Source of the DNA: Candidatus Zixiibacteriota bacterium
Lineage (GTDB): Bacteria; SM23-81; DAOVCL01
Length of the DNA: 7,757 nucleotides
Assembly (NCBI GenBank): GCA_030670005.1
Contig: DAOVCL010000094.1
Location: 1-7,757 of the forward strand
Direction of reading: 5' to 3'
The notes beneath the pieces were generated by a model. That model ran no database searches. It saw nothing but the letters and a program-made list of their open reading frames with translations, and was not told where the DNA came from. Below are positions 1-6,613 of the stretch, in pieces. The translations under genes and the position numbers were made by a program. The stretch's first letter is position 1. Each line of letters begins with the position of its first letter.

Positions 1-54
1 CCTGAGCAACTCAACTCGCTCTTCTGTGTTATCCAACAAGGTGCTGACCTTAAA

Positions 55-942
55 GTGAAAAGGAGCAAATACGTTTATACTTTGAGTTTGGCCGTTTTTC
101 TATTCTTGGTAGTTGGCCAAATATATGCAGAGAAGAATGTCATCAAATCTGGAGGAAGTTGTGACTTAAGTATTTGGACTGAAAAAGAGGATTTTTTAGT
201 CCATGAGCCAATCTGGACTTACATGAGGTTGACCAATAACAGCGCGGAGACACTCTACGTAAATGCATCTTCTCTTCCCCAGGGTTTGAGGGTAAAAGCC
301 ATAAGAGGTAGGGAAGTCTCTCAGTATTTTCATTCAGGGGCCACTGGTAGACCTGGAACGAAACCGGGGGAATCTTTTGTGAAGTGGGTGGATTTAACAG
401 GGTGGTGGGGCATTATGAGGGTTGAGATCTCTGATGGCTGGCGTTTTATTCCTGCTGGGCGCTATCTGGTGTGGATAGAAAAGCATTGTCCGCAAGCGGA
501 GTCCAATGTTATAAAGTCTAATACTATTGAGATCACTGTCTCAGAGCCAAAAGGAGAGGAGTTGGCGGCATGGAACTTACTCACAGAAGCGTCAAGGCTG
601 CAGGGGGGAAATAAGGGAGTAGCTTACAAAAGATTTGAGGAGTTAGTAGATAAATACCCTCATAGTGTTTATGCCCCAAAAGCCCTTGATAGAGCTGCTG
701 GGTGTTATACTTATGTGGATGGTGAAGAGGAAAAAGCATTACAGAAATTCAGGGAATTATTGGAGAAGTATCCAGAATCACCTTATTATCTTCCCGCAAT
801 TGCTTGTATCGAACTCATCTACGAAAATGATAAGGATAAGGCTGGTGCTCTCAAGGAGATGAGAGAATTAATGAAGAAACATCCGAATAGCAAAATTGCG
901 GACCGCGTAAGAAGGGGAATACGGTATATAGAAAAATGGTAA
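55..942 (+). CDS. Secreted protein with beta-rich N-terminal domain and TPR-like repeats
   Basis: No specific function can be assigned. The GTG-started product (295 aa) opens with a clear signal peptide: basic MKRSK, a hydrophobic stretch at about residues 8-21, and a likely signal peptidase I site after IYA (residue 25), so it is probably periplasmic or outer-membrane associated. Residues 36-163 are rich in alternating hydrophobic strands (TYMRLTNNS, RYLVWIEK, SNTIEITVSEP) and look like an Ig-like beta-sandwich. Residues 172-292 hold about three helix-turn-helix units with the motif F-x-E-L-x-x-K-YP-x-S (KYPHS 200-204, KYPESP 238-243, KHPNS 275-279), as in TPR proteins of the BamD/YbgF kind, usually protein-interaction scaffolds. 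The frame is open to the left edge, but the signal peptide fixes GTG at 55. A weak AAGGTG lies upstream. Another frame ends in TGA at 56-58, so a GTGA overlap with an upstream gene is possible. Gene 2 follows after 109 bp. Confidence 0.85.
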   Translation: MKRSKYVYTLSLAVFLFLVVGQIYAEKNVIKSGGSCDLSIWTEKEDFLVHEPIWTYMRLTNNSAETLYVNASSLPQGLRVKAIRGREVSQYFHSGATGRPGTKPGESFVKWVDLTGWWGIMRVEISDGWRFIPAGRYLVWIEKHCPQAESNVIKSNTIEITVSEPKGEELAAWNLLTEASRLQGGNKGVAYKRFEELVDKYPHSVYAPKALDRAAGCYTYVDGEEEKALQKFRELLEKYPESPYYLPAIACIELIYENDKDKAGALKEMRELMKKHPNSKIADRVRRGIRYIEKW

Positions 943-1038
943 TTTGTATCGAAAAATGAGATGGTAACCGGATTTTTGGGGATGCTCCGATCAGATAGGG
1001 ATCTCTCCACTGGGCCATCAACTATCTAAAATGAAACC

Positions 1039-1044
1039 AGGAGG
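1039..1044 (+). promoter_or_regulatory. Strong ribosome binding site that decides the start of gene 2
   Basis: AGGAGG, a full match to the anti-Shine-Dalgarno core, lies 7 nt before the ATG at 1052 and 4 nt before the ATG at 1049. It lies downstream of the in-frame ATG at 1031 and so argues against that longer start. Confidence 0.8.
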
Positions 1045-1051
1045 TTCTATG

Positions 1052-1696
1052 ATGTCCAATAAGCCTCTTAAAATAGCGCTCTTCTTATCAGCTTTCTTCC
1101 TTTTGCTTACCATTTTTGTTCCTTCTTATTTAGTCTGCAGACCTAGGGGTCCTTATACCGTGAGGCTTTCTGATAAGCAAAAGATCTATCTTTTGATAGA
1201 CCTGCTTAGGAAAGGGGTAAAGCGGCAGAAGGCAGGAAAGATAGCTGAGGTTATGGCTCCTGATTTTGTCAGTGGGAGCAAAAGTCTGGGCAAGGAGAAA
1301 CTCAAGGGGAAGTTGAGCGATTTGTTTGCCAATTCTCAAGAGAGGAGAGAAAGTGTCAGGTTCAAGGAGCTAAAGCCGGTGGGTATGGAGGTGAGTTCAA
1401 CCTGGGATTTTGAGATAAGGGATGTAAAGATTCATCTACGAGGAAATAGGGCCACGGTGGACTGTGACCTGATTTTCTGGGCGGCAGCCCCGGATCCAAA
1501 GGATAAAGACTATCCTTTGGGAAGAAGGGTAAAGGAGACATTTATTTTCTCCAGAAGTGATGATGTCTGGAGACTCTCCCGTGCGGATAAGTTTTTAAAT
1601 TTCCTCGAAAGTTATGGGGAGATCCCTTTGGATCAGGAAGATGAAGAAACCCCTGCCCTGCCAAGGGGAAGCCCAAAAGAGAGGAAAGGAAGGTGA
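1052..1696 (+). CDS. Small secreted or membrane-anchored protein, probable NTF2-like fold
   Basis: This 214-aa protein is not recognised as a named family. An ATG at 1031 is in frame, but a full Shine-Dalgarno AGGAGG (1039-1044) sits inside that reading. It sits 4 nt before ATG 1049 and 7 nt before ATG 1052, so the real start is 1049 or, better spaced, 1052. Residues 4-29 are a hydrophobic export or anchor segment ending near YLVC, which is a poor lipobox (V instead of G/A/S before Cys). The soluble part begins with helices (KIYLLIDLLRKG; AEVMAPDFVSG; KLKGKLSDLF) followed by strands (VKIHLRGNRATVDCDLIF; KETFIFSRSDDVWRLSRAD). This order is typical of NTF2/SnoaL-like cone folds, often ligand- or partner-binding and not necessarily enzymatic. 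The C-terminal 20 residues are charged and proline-rich and probably disordered. The stop lies 6 bp before the next gene, so the two are co-transcribed and this protein may serve the same surface process. Confidence 0.82.
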   Translation: MSNKPLKIALFLSAFFLLLTIFVPSYLVCRPRGPYTVRLSDKQKIYLLIDLLRKGVKRQKAGKIAEVMAPDFVSGSKSLGKEKLKGKLSDLFANSQERRESVRFKELKPVGMEVSSTWDFEIRDVKIHLRGNRATVDCDLIFWAAAPDPKDKDYPLGRRVKETFIFSRSDDVWRLSRADKFLNFLESYGEIPLDQEDEETPALPRGSPKERKGR

Positions 1697-1702
1697 GGTG
1701 AA

Positions 1703-4672
1703 ATGATCTTCAGAAGAATAATCTTATCCCTGGCTATCCTTTTTATGATCCTAATCCTCCCAGTTGATAGTCTACTTTATGCCGATCAAACGACATTAAT
1801 TCAAGCAGATGTCTTCAAAGGTATTCCTAAATTGACCAGAGGGGTAGCCAACAGTGAATGGAATGTTGACCTTTTCTCCAAGCCTTATTCATCTACACTT
1901 TCTTACACTACAAATTATGATCCTCCACATCAGGGAATGAGGCATGCTTTAGTCTTTGTGACTGACCCTTGTTGGAACAGGATAGTCTATTATGATTATG
2001 TCTGCAATTGGATTAAGGCATGGGGCAATAGTGATCACCCGGACGCTTTTAATTTCCCCCACGGGATCACCTCGGATGGATATTCCTGGACCCCAAGTAG
2101 ATTCAATCTATATATCGCAGATACTGGCAATGACAGGATTGTTCACCTGGCTTTAGTCTTTGAGTGGGGGGAGTGTGGTGATCCCACTATCACCTATCAA
2201 ACTTTCACCGACTTAGTAGAGGGACTAAACGAACCCTATGATGTGGACTTGAACGAAGGTGTGGATATATGGGATAACAGTGATGACTATCTCTGGGTGG
2301 CCGATTATGGCAATCAAAAGATAAAAAGGTTCAATCTTATTGATAATGATCATAATGGAATACCCGATGAGATGCCTTTAATCGCCAGTTATGGCGGGTA
2401 CGGTTCAGGAGTTGGTCAATTCAAATATCCCAGGGCTATTATAAACGGGAGGAATTGGGAGACGGGAAAGAACAACAAATACCTCTATGTGGCGGATGCA
2501 GGGAACAATCGAATAGTAAGACTATACAATCCGGTTCCTACCACTATCCAATGGGTGGATACTTATGAGGCGCCTCAAGGATCACATTTGATTTCTTTGG
2601 CAACTGATACATATGGCAACCTATGGGTGGCGGATTTCACCAACGGTAAGATCTTGAAGCTTACTCCAGACTTAGAATTGATCACCACAATTGGGAGTAT
2701 GGGAACTGGGGGTGACCGATTTCTTTATCCCACAGGGTTCTCCACTCCACGAGCATTTCAATATCAAGAGGATTGGTGGCCTGGTTGGATAAGGGGATTT
2801 GCAGATGCCAGTATTTCAGAGAAGTGGACGGATAACTCCGGCGGACGACGTTATCTGATGGGGGTGGATGTACTTAATTTAGATATTTCAACAAATGACA
2901 ATCATACCAATGCCATCTGCAGTTTTACCCTGACAGACCCTGCAAATCTGTCTGTAAAGGTCTATGATCATCCTGGTAATTTAATGGCTACCCTATGTGA
3001 CAATGAAGAAAGGAATGTAGGGGATCAGAGCTTTTACTGGAGTGCAGGGGATAAATTCTATGCTAAATATACATTTAAAATCACAGCTAAATCACTCTAC
3101 CAAGAGGGCGGAACCGGTGACCCACTAAACACGGTGGTAAAGGAGGCCAATGTATGGACAGGGGGGAATGTTGTGATAAATCTGCAGGGATACTTGACTC
3201 CACGTGGGATTAAAGTGCAACTTGCATATACACCTTTTCTTTCCTGGGAGTACACTGGTCCTGAATCACACAGTGTTTATTACTATTATCTGCATGGTGT
3301 TGACCCACATCAGAGTGGCGAAGATTATAATGAATGGCAAAAATGCTTATATCACCAAACCTTTTACACAAATTTTGCCACCTTTTACTGCGAAGAGTAT
3401 GCCTGGTATTATGTTAAGGCCTATCTTGATGAATTCGGTGGCCCAAAGGTTCGCTCAAATTTACGGGTATTAACCGCTCCCCCTTGTCCCTATGGTTGCC
3501 CTTTTGTCTTCACCTGGGATGGAAGAGAGTACCTTGAGGATAACAATATTTTGCCTGCCTCTGAGCTTTCGCCAGGGGAAGGTAATATCATAGACAAATA
3601 TAAGCTTGAGCATCAACCTGTGGTAAGAGATAAGGAGTATCTTCTCCAGATAAGGGAATTTGAACATGAGCACTCCTATTTAGATCAGGTGAAACTTTTG
3701 GCTGTGGATCATCCAGGGGATGTGCTAATCGGGCTAAATCCTGAGGGTGAGATAATTCCCTATAGAAGAATGGTTTTACCCACATCTTGTGTAGACAACA
3801 GCGGCAGGGATCACCTGAAGCTGATAAATGGGGTTGATGATCAATGCTTCCAGGGTCACAGGGGTGACTGGCTGGTTCTGGATTTTGGGGTAATTGGGAA
3901 AAGGGAGGCTAATCTGGAAACTATTAGTTCTGAGAAGGCGGAGGCCACTATAGCGTTACAAGTTCAGAGGGGGAAGGGGTGGGAGGATGTTGCTTTACTC
4001 CATCCCAGGGAGAATTGGTCAGCTCAACTGATAGATCTCTCCCCCTTTGTGGCTGCCGGCAGGGAAAGATTCAAGCTCAGGCTACTCTGGAAGTCAGATC
4101 ACAAACTGGATTATATAGGTCTGGCCCAGCCTCAGCCGTCTGATCTTAAGGTGCAAGAGTGTCCTTTAAAGTCGGCAGTCCATTCCAGGATAGGTCCGGT
4201 AACAAAACACCTGCTTTCCGTTGATGAAAAATATAGCGAGCTAATCCCTGGTGAGCAAATTGATCTTGCCTTTTCTCCCTTGAAACCAACCGAAGGTTAT
4301 CAGAGGGACTTCATTCTGGTGTCAACTGGATATTATGTTAAAGGTAAAGGATATACCACTTTGCCTAAAGATATTACGGACCATCTGATTCCCACTTCTT
4401 TCTCCCTCTCCCAGAACTATCCCAATCCCTTCAACTTAAAAACGGAGATAGGGTATGCTTTGCCAAAGGATAGTTATGTAACTCTTAAAATTTACAATGT
4501 TCGGGGGCAGTTGGTGAGGGATTTGGTGGATGAGGAAAAGCGAGTCGGTTACCATAAAGCCTTTTGGGATGGTAAGAATGATAAAGGCGAAGAAATAGCC
4601 AGCGGGCTCTATTTTTACTGGATAAAAACTGGAGAATTTGTGAAAACCAGGAAGATGATTTTGCTGAGATAG
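1703..4672 (+). CDS. Secreted NHL beta-propeller protein with FlgD-type C-terminal sorting domain
   Basis: This 989-aa surface or secreted protein has unknown ligand. Residues 1-27 are a signal peptide (MIFRRI, hydrophobic core, cleavage near YA). Residues about 80-350 form an NHL-type propeller: repeated [LV][YFW][VI][AT]D-x-x-N-x-[IK][IV] motifs start near 84, 136, 197, 261 and 307. A calcium-loop-like DNDHNGIPDE lies at 214-223. Residues about 388-465 resemble an internal FlgD/Ig domain (VKVYDHPGNL, NEERNVGDQSFYW). Residues about 595-810 form a distinct module starting CPYGCPFVFTWDGREYLEDN and continuing through YLLQIREFEHEHSYLDQVKL. Residues 898-989 are a FlgD-like sorting domain with SLSQNYPNPFN, VTLKIYNVRGQLVR, FWDGKNDKGEEIASGLYFY and a basic end, the hallmark of type IX-like sorting in FCB bacteria. 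AGGTGAGGTGA (1691-1701) overlaps the gene 2 stop and serves as ribosome site. NHL propellers commonly bind proteins, glycans or RNA; an enzymatic role is not evident. The domain calls are firm, but the cellular role is unknown. Confidence 0.93.
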   Translation: MIFRRIILSLAILFMILILPVDSLLYADQTTLIQADVFKGIPKLTRGVANSEWNVDLFSKPYSSTLSYTTNYDPPHQGMRHALVFVTDPCWNRIVYYDYVCNWIKAWGNSDHPDAFNFPHGITSDGYSWTPSRFNLYIADTGNDRIVHLALVFEWGECGDPTITYQTFTDLVEGLNEPYDVDLNEGVDIWDNSDDYLWVADYGNQKIKRFNLIDNDHNGIPDEMPLIASYGGYGSGVGQFKYPRAIINGRNWETGKNNKYLYVADAGNNRIVRLYNPVPTTIQWVDTYEAPQGSHLISLATDTYGNLWVADFTNGKILKLTPDLELITTIGSMGTGGDRFLYPTGFSTPRAFQYQEDWWPGWIRGFADASISEKWTDNSGGRRYLMGVDVLNLDISTNDNHTNAICSFTLTDPANLSVKVYDHPGNLMATLCDNEERNVGDQSFYWSAGDKFYAKYTFKITAKSLYQEGGTGDPLNTVVKEANVWTGGNVVINLQGYLTPRGIKVQLAYTPFLSWEYTGPESHSVYYYYLHGVDPHQSGEDYNEWQKCLYHQTFYTNFATFYCEEYAWYYVKAYLDEFGGPKVRSNLRVLTAPPCPYGCPFVFTWDGREYLEDNNILPASELSPGEGNIIDKYKLEHQPVVRDKEYLLQIREFEHEHSYLDQVKLLAVDHPGDVLIGLNPEGEIIPYRRMVLPTSCVDNSGRDHLKLINGVDDQCFQGHRGDWLVLDFGVIGKREANLETISSEKAEATIALQVQRGKGWEDVALLHPRENWSAQLIDLSPFVAAGRERFKLRLLWKSDHKLDYIGLAQPQPSDLKVQECPLKSAVHSRIGPVTKHLLSVDEKYSELIPGEQIDLAFSPLKPTEGYQRDFILVSTGYYVKGKGYTTLPKDITDHLIPTSFSLSQNYPNPFNLKTEIGYALPKDSYVTLKIYNVRGQLVRDLVDEEKRVGYHKAFWDGKNDKGEEIASGLYFYWIKTGEFVKTRKMILLR

Positions 4673-4674
4673 TT

Positions 4675-4702
4675 ACAAGTGACAAGTCACAGGTCACAAG
4701 TG
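4675..4702. repeat. Heptanucleotide tandem array, 4 units
   Basis: Four exactly 7-bp units, ACAAGTG, ACAAGTC, ACAGGTC and ACAAGTG, begin 2 bp after the stop codon of the propeller gene. Each unit differs from the others at no more than two positions. Confidence 0.85.
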
Positions 4703-4886
4703 GAAAAACTGAAGTGGATCGGGATCGTGTGAAAGGTGCTGGTTAGATAGAGAGGAGAGATAGAGGCCGTCCCGCCTTGAGTCGTAGCTCGTGATCGGGA
4801 TCGGCTGTCAGCTTAGAATCTTGACGGGACAATAGGTTGGCGTCAGAATCGGGGTTCTGATGCCTCCCGTGGGTATCCTCATTTTC

Positions 4887-4944
4887 AACGCAGATAGGGA
4901 CAGATTTCATAGGAAAATCTTCATAAATCCTGGAGATCTGCGTT
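4887..4944. repeat. 58-bp palindromic element with AACGCAGAT ends
   Basis: A perfect 9-bp inverted repeat, AACGCAGAT (4887-4895) and ATCTGCGTT (4936-4944), brackets an AT-rich centre that is itself partly symmetric (GATTTCAT and ATAAATC). The GCAGAT/ACAGAT wording resembles dispersed intergenic repeats seen in many uncultured bacterial genomes. That resemblance is recollection and was not searched. Confidence 0.6.
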
Positions 4945-4956
4945 CCGCATGATAAT

Positions 4957-4989
4957 AACCTCCCGCAGGTTTGCAGCCTGCGGGAGGTT
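4957..4989. repeat. Perfect 13-bp inverted repeat (hairpin)
   Basis: AACCTCCCGCAGG (4957-4969) pairs perfectly with CCTGCGGGAGGTT (4977-4989) around the 7-nt loop TTTGCAG. No T tract follows on either strand, so it is not a standard intrinsic terminator. A REP-like intergenic palindrome is the more likely reading. It could still fold in RNA or act as a transcript 3' barrier. Confidence 0.8.
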
Positions 4990-5004
4990 TGAGCTTGCCT
5001 TATC

Positions 5005-5030
5005 AGGGCAAGAGCCCTACCAGCACAGGA
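5005..5030. repeat. 26-bp dispersed repeat, copy 1
   Basis: This copy matches 6614-6639 at 25 of 26 positions in the same orientation. The shared core is GAGCCCTACCAGCACAGGA, and the one difference is AGGGCAA here against AGGGCAG there. Its left end can fold as AGGGC-AAGA-GCCCT. Similarity extends a few bases further left (TTATCA here, TAATCA there). Confidence 0.8.
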
Positions 5031-5068
5031 AACATACATCTCCAACTCCCCTGCATTTTCTGAATCAG

Positions 5069-5101
5069 ACTGCCGGAGGGTAAATCCTTCGGCAGTTTTT
5101 T
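5069..5101 (+). terminator. Intrinsic (rho-independent) terminator
   Basis: ACTGCCGGAGG (5069-5079) pairs with CCTTCGGCAGT (5086-5096) as an 11-bp stem with one G-U pair around the loop GTAAAT, directly followed by six T (5096-5101). This is a textbook + strand terminator. It lies about 400 bp after the propeller gene stop, so it ends either a long 3' untranslated region of genes 1-3 or a separate short transcript. It also insulates the promoter of the next gene. Confidence 0.88.
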
Positions 5102-5156
5102 AATGATTGCTTTTACATTTCGGAACTTATGGTTATTAGCCTGATTATGCATTAGG

Positions 5157-5299
5157 AAACCACAAGATTATCACAAGATATTGAAAACAAAAAGCTTACA
5201 AAACTTGAATTTAAACCTCCTCTTTCACCCAAAAGGTGAAAACCTACCTTCTCAAAGATTCTTATATAATTTGTGAAAATCCGTGCCCATCTGTGGTTT
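5157..5299. repeat. 143-bp element with 8-bp terminal inverted repeats, MITE-like
   Basis: AAACCACA (5157-5164) and TGTGGTTT (5292-5299) are perfect inverted ends. Inside the left end, CACAAGAT occurs twice, at 5161-5168 and 5172-5179. In the middle, TTTCACC-CAAAA-GGTGAAA (5223-5241) is a perfect 7-bp hairpin. The right part (AAAATCCGTGCCCATCTGTGG) belongs to a wording common in dispersed bacterial intergenic repeats. There is no transposase and no clear target-site duplication, so calling it a mobile element is inference. Confidence 0.45.
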
Positions 5300-5343
5300 G
5301 GACATATTTGGAAGTTCTCGATCAATGCTGCTTCCGATTTTGC

Positions 5344-5372
5344 TTGACAGGGGAGGCTTTCTTTTTTATAGT
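5344..5372 (+). promoter_or_regulatory. Near-consensus sigma70-type promoter for the guanylyltransferase gene
   Basis: The -35 box TTGACA (5344-5349, 6 of 6) is followed by exactly 17 bp and a -10 box TATAGT (5367-5372, 5 of 6). Counting from the -10 box puts the transcript start at about 5378-5380, on or next to the ATG at 5380. That leaves no room for a Shine-Dalgarno and predicts a leaderless mRNA. Confidence 0.72.
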
Positions 5373-5379
5373 TACTCCA

Positions 5380-6453
5380 ATGGCAGAGAATCTTTATGCA
5401 ATCATCTTGGCGGGGGGGAGAGGGGAGAGGTTCTGGCCCTGGAGCACAAAGGATAAGCCTAAGCAACTTCTTCCGCTCGTCAGGGACAAGACCATGTTAG
5501 AGGAGACGATAGAGAGGATAACCCCTCTGGTCCCTTTAGAGAGAATAAAGGTTGTCACCACGAGGGACTTGGCCCCACAGATTTTGAATGGAATAGACCG
5601 AATTAAGGAAGAGAACCTGATTGTAGAACCCTTTGGCCGCAACACCGCGGCGGCAATTGGGTTGGCCGCCCTCTCTCTGGAGGATCCCCAGGCCATAATG
5701 CTTATCCTCTCCACCGATCATCTGATCAAACCCCAGGTAAACTTTCTCCGAGCGGTCTCAATGGCGGTGGAGAGGGCTCAGGAAGGCGATTGGCTTCTTA
5801 CCTTTGGCATAAATCCCACCAGGGCGGAGACAGGTTACGGTTATATCCAGGTAGGGGACCTTTTGGAGGAGGCCGATGGGATTCGGGTATATAAGGCAAT
5901 AAGGTTCAAGGAAAAGCCAGATGGACTCACCGCTCAGGAATTTTATTACCAGAAAAATGTCTACCTCTGGAATAGTGGGATGTTCGTCTGGAGGATTTCT
6001 GTTATCCTCTCTGCTCTAAAAAGATTTCTACCCAAAATCTATGAGGATCTTTCCCAGGTGGTCTCTTCTTCAAGAGAGGGAGCCTTAGATAAGGCCTACT
6101 CCGCTTTTCAGCCCATCTCCATCGATCATGGGGTGATGGAGAAGGCGAAAAATGTGCTGGTGGTAAAGGGGGAGTTCTTCTGGGAGGATATAGGCTCCTG
6201 GACATCCTTAGACAAAGTCTATCAGAAGAACGGGGATAACAATATAAAATTAGGGAATGTCTGTGCCCTGGATACCTTTGACTCCCTTCTCATTGGTGAC
6301 CAGGATGGAGTTCTGGCAACCTTGGGGGTCTCTGATCTAATCATTATCAAGACAGAGAAGAGGGTCTTGGTTGCCCACAAGACCAAGGCACAGGAGGTCA
6401 AAAGATTGGTGGAAAAGATGGGAGAGGAGGAAAAATTCAGAGGGTTTATCTAA
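5380..6453 (+). CDS. manC: Mannose-1-phosphate guanylyltransferase (GDP-mannose pyrophosphorylase)
   Basis: This cytoplasmic enzyme makes GDP-mannose from GTP and mannose-1-phosphate, feeding surface polysaccharide, LPS-type glycan or protein glycosylation. At 357 aa it is the monofunctional type, without the phosphomannose isomerase half of roughly 470-residue bifunctional enzymes. Visible motifs are the nucleotidyltransferase signature AGGRGERFWP...KPKQ (11-29), EPFGRNTAAAIG (83-94), STDH (111-114, metal-binding Asp113), PTRAETGYGYI (146-156), FKEKPD (176-181), YLWNSGMFVW (195-204), ISIDHGVMEK (246-255) and FWEDIGSW (267-274). The C-terminal 80 residues are beta-rich. The open frame extends in frame to GTG 5236, but those 48 residues run through repeat DNA and the promoter, and family members begin just before the LAGG motif, so ATG 5380 is chosen. 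There is no Shine-Dalgarno near it; GGGGAGG at 5350 is 23 nt away, inside the promoter spacer. STDH, where P-x-DH is usual, is a small oddity. No other glycan gene is in view. Confidence 0.95.
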   Translation: MAENLYAIILAGGRGERFWPWSTKDKPKQLLPLVRDKTMLEETIERITPLVPLERIKVVTTRDLAPQILNGIDRIKEENLIVEPFGRNTAAAIGLAALSLEDPQAIMLILSTDHLIKPQVNFLRAVSMAVERAQEGDWLLTFGINPTRAETGYGYIQVGDLLEEADGIRVYKAIRFKEKPDGLTAQEFYYQKNVYLWNSGMFVWRISVILSALKRFLPKIYEDLSQVVSSSREGALDKAYSAFQPISIDHGVMEKAKNVLVVKGEFFWEDIGSWTSLDKVYQKNGDNNIKLGNVCALDTFDSLLIGDQDGVLATLGVSDLIIIKTEKRVLVAHKTKAQEVKRLVEKMGEEEKFRGFI

Positions 6454-6513
6454 TAACAGGGGTCAGTTTACAGGGATCGGGTATCAGGAAAAATCCGTTG
6501 CCACTGACGGTTA

Positions 6514-6555
6514 GCTGACCGCTGATTGCTGACTGCTTACCATTGACTGCTAATT
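6514..6555. repeat. Heptanucleotide tandem array, about 6 units
   Basis: Six consecutive 7-bp units, GCTGACC, GCTGATT, GCTGACT, GCTTACC, ATTGACT and GCTAATT, have the consensus GCTGACT. The first three are near identical and the last three are decayed. The array lies 60 bp after the guanylyltransferase stop. Confidence 0.75.
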
Positions 6556-6613
6556 CCCCTTAACTGGTACCCCACACCAATATGTGGGAGACATCTCCTC
6601 ATGTCGCTAATCA

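Larger units (their letters stand above)
4673..5379. other. 707-bp non-coding gap, mosaic of short repeats and hairpins
   Basis: No credible gene lies here. In order it holds four 7-bp tandem units (4675-4702), the 11-bp direct repeat GATCGGGATCG at 4717-4727 and 4793-4803, a palindromic element (4887-4944), a perfect 13-bp hairpin (4957-4989), one copy of a 26-bp dispersed repeat (5005-5030), an intrinsic terminator (5069-5101), an element with 8-bp terminal inverted repeats (5157-5299) and the promoter of the next gene (5344-5372). The minus-strand open frames here follow the repeats and show no protein family features. Confidence 0.75.

Noticed and set aside
2..58. Possible tail of an upstream gene ending in TGA at 56-58, overlapping the gene 1 GTG
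   Set aside because: Only 18 codons are visible and another frame is also open to the edge, so it cannot be supported as a feature. The GTGA overlap would fit a coupled operon.
4887..5030. CRISPR-like or riboswitch-like region
   Set aside because: The repeats here are single palindromes of different sequence without regular spacers, and no known riboswitch core was recognised. Small-gene control would also require a coding start downstream of the terminator at a usual distance.
4743..5045. Minus-strand open frame of 100 codons
   Set aside because: It reads through the palindromes and the 26-bp repeat, has no ribosome site or domain signal, and is Arg/Ser/Cys rich, as chance frames over repeats are.
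5236..5379. N-terminal 48-residue extension of the guanylyltransferase reading frame
   Set aside because: It crosses a repeat element and the promoter boxes, starts inside a hairpin with a GTG, has no family similarity, and the enzyme family begins just before the LAGG motif at ATG 5380.
5152..5466. Minus-strand open frame of 104 codons
   Set aside because: It overlaps the promoter and 5' end of the guanylyltransferase gene and the MITE-like element, and has no recognisable protein features.
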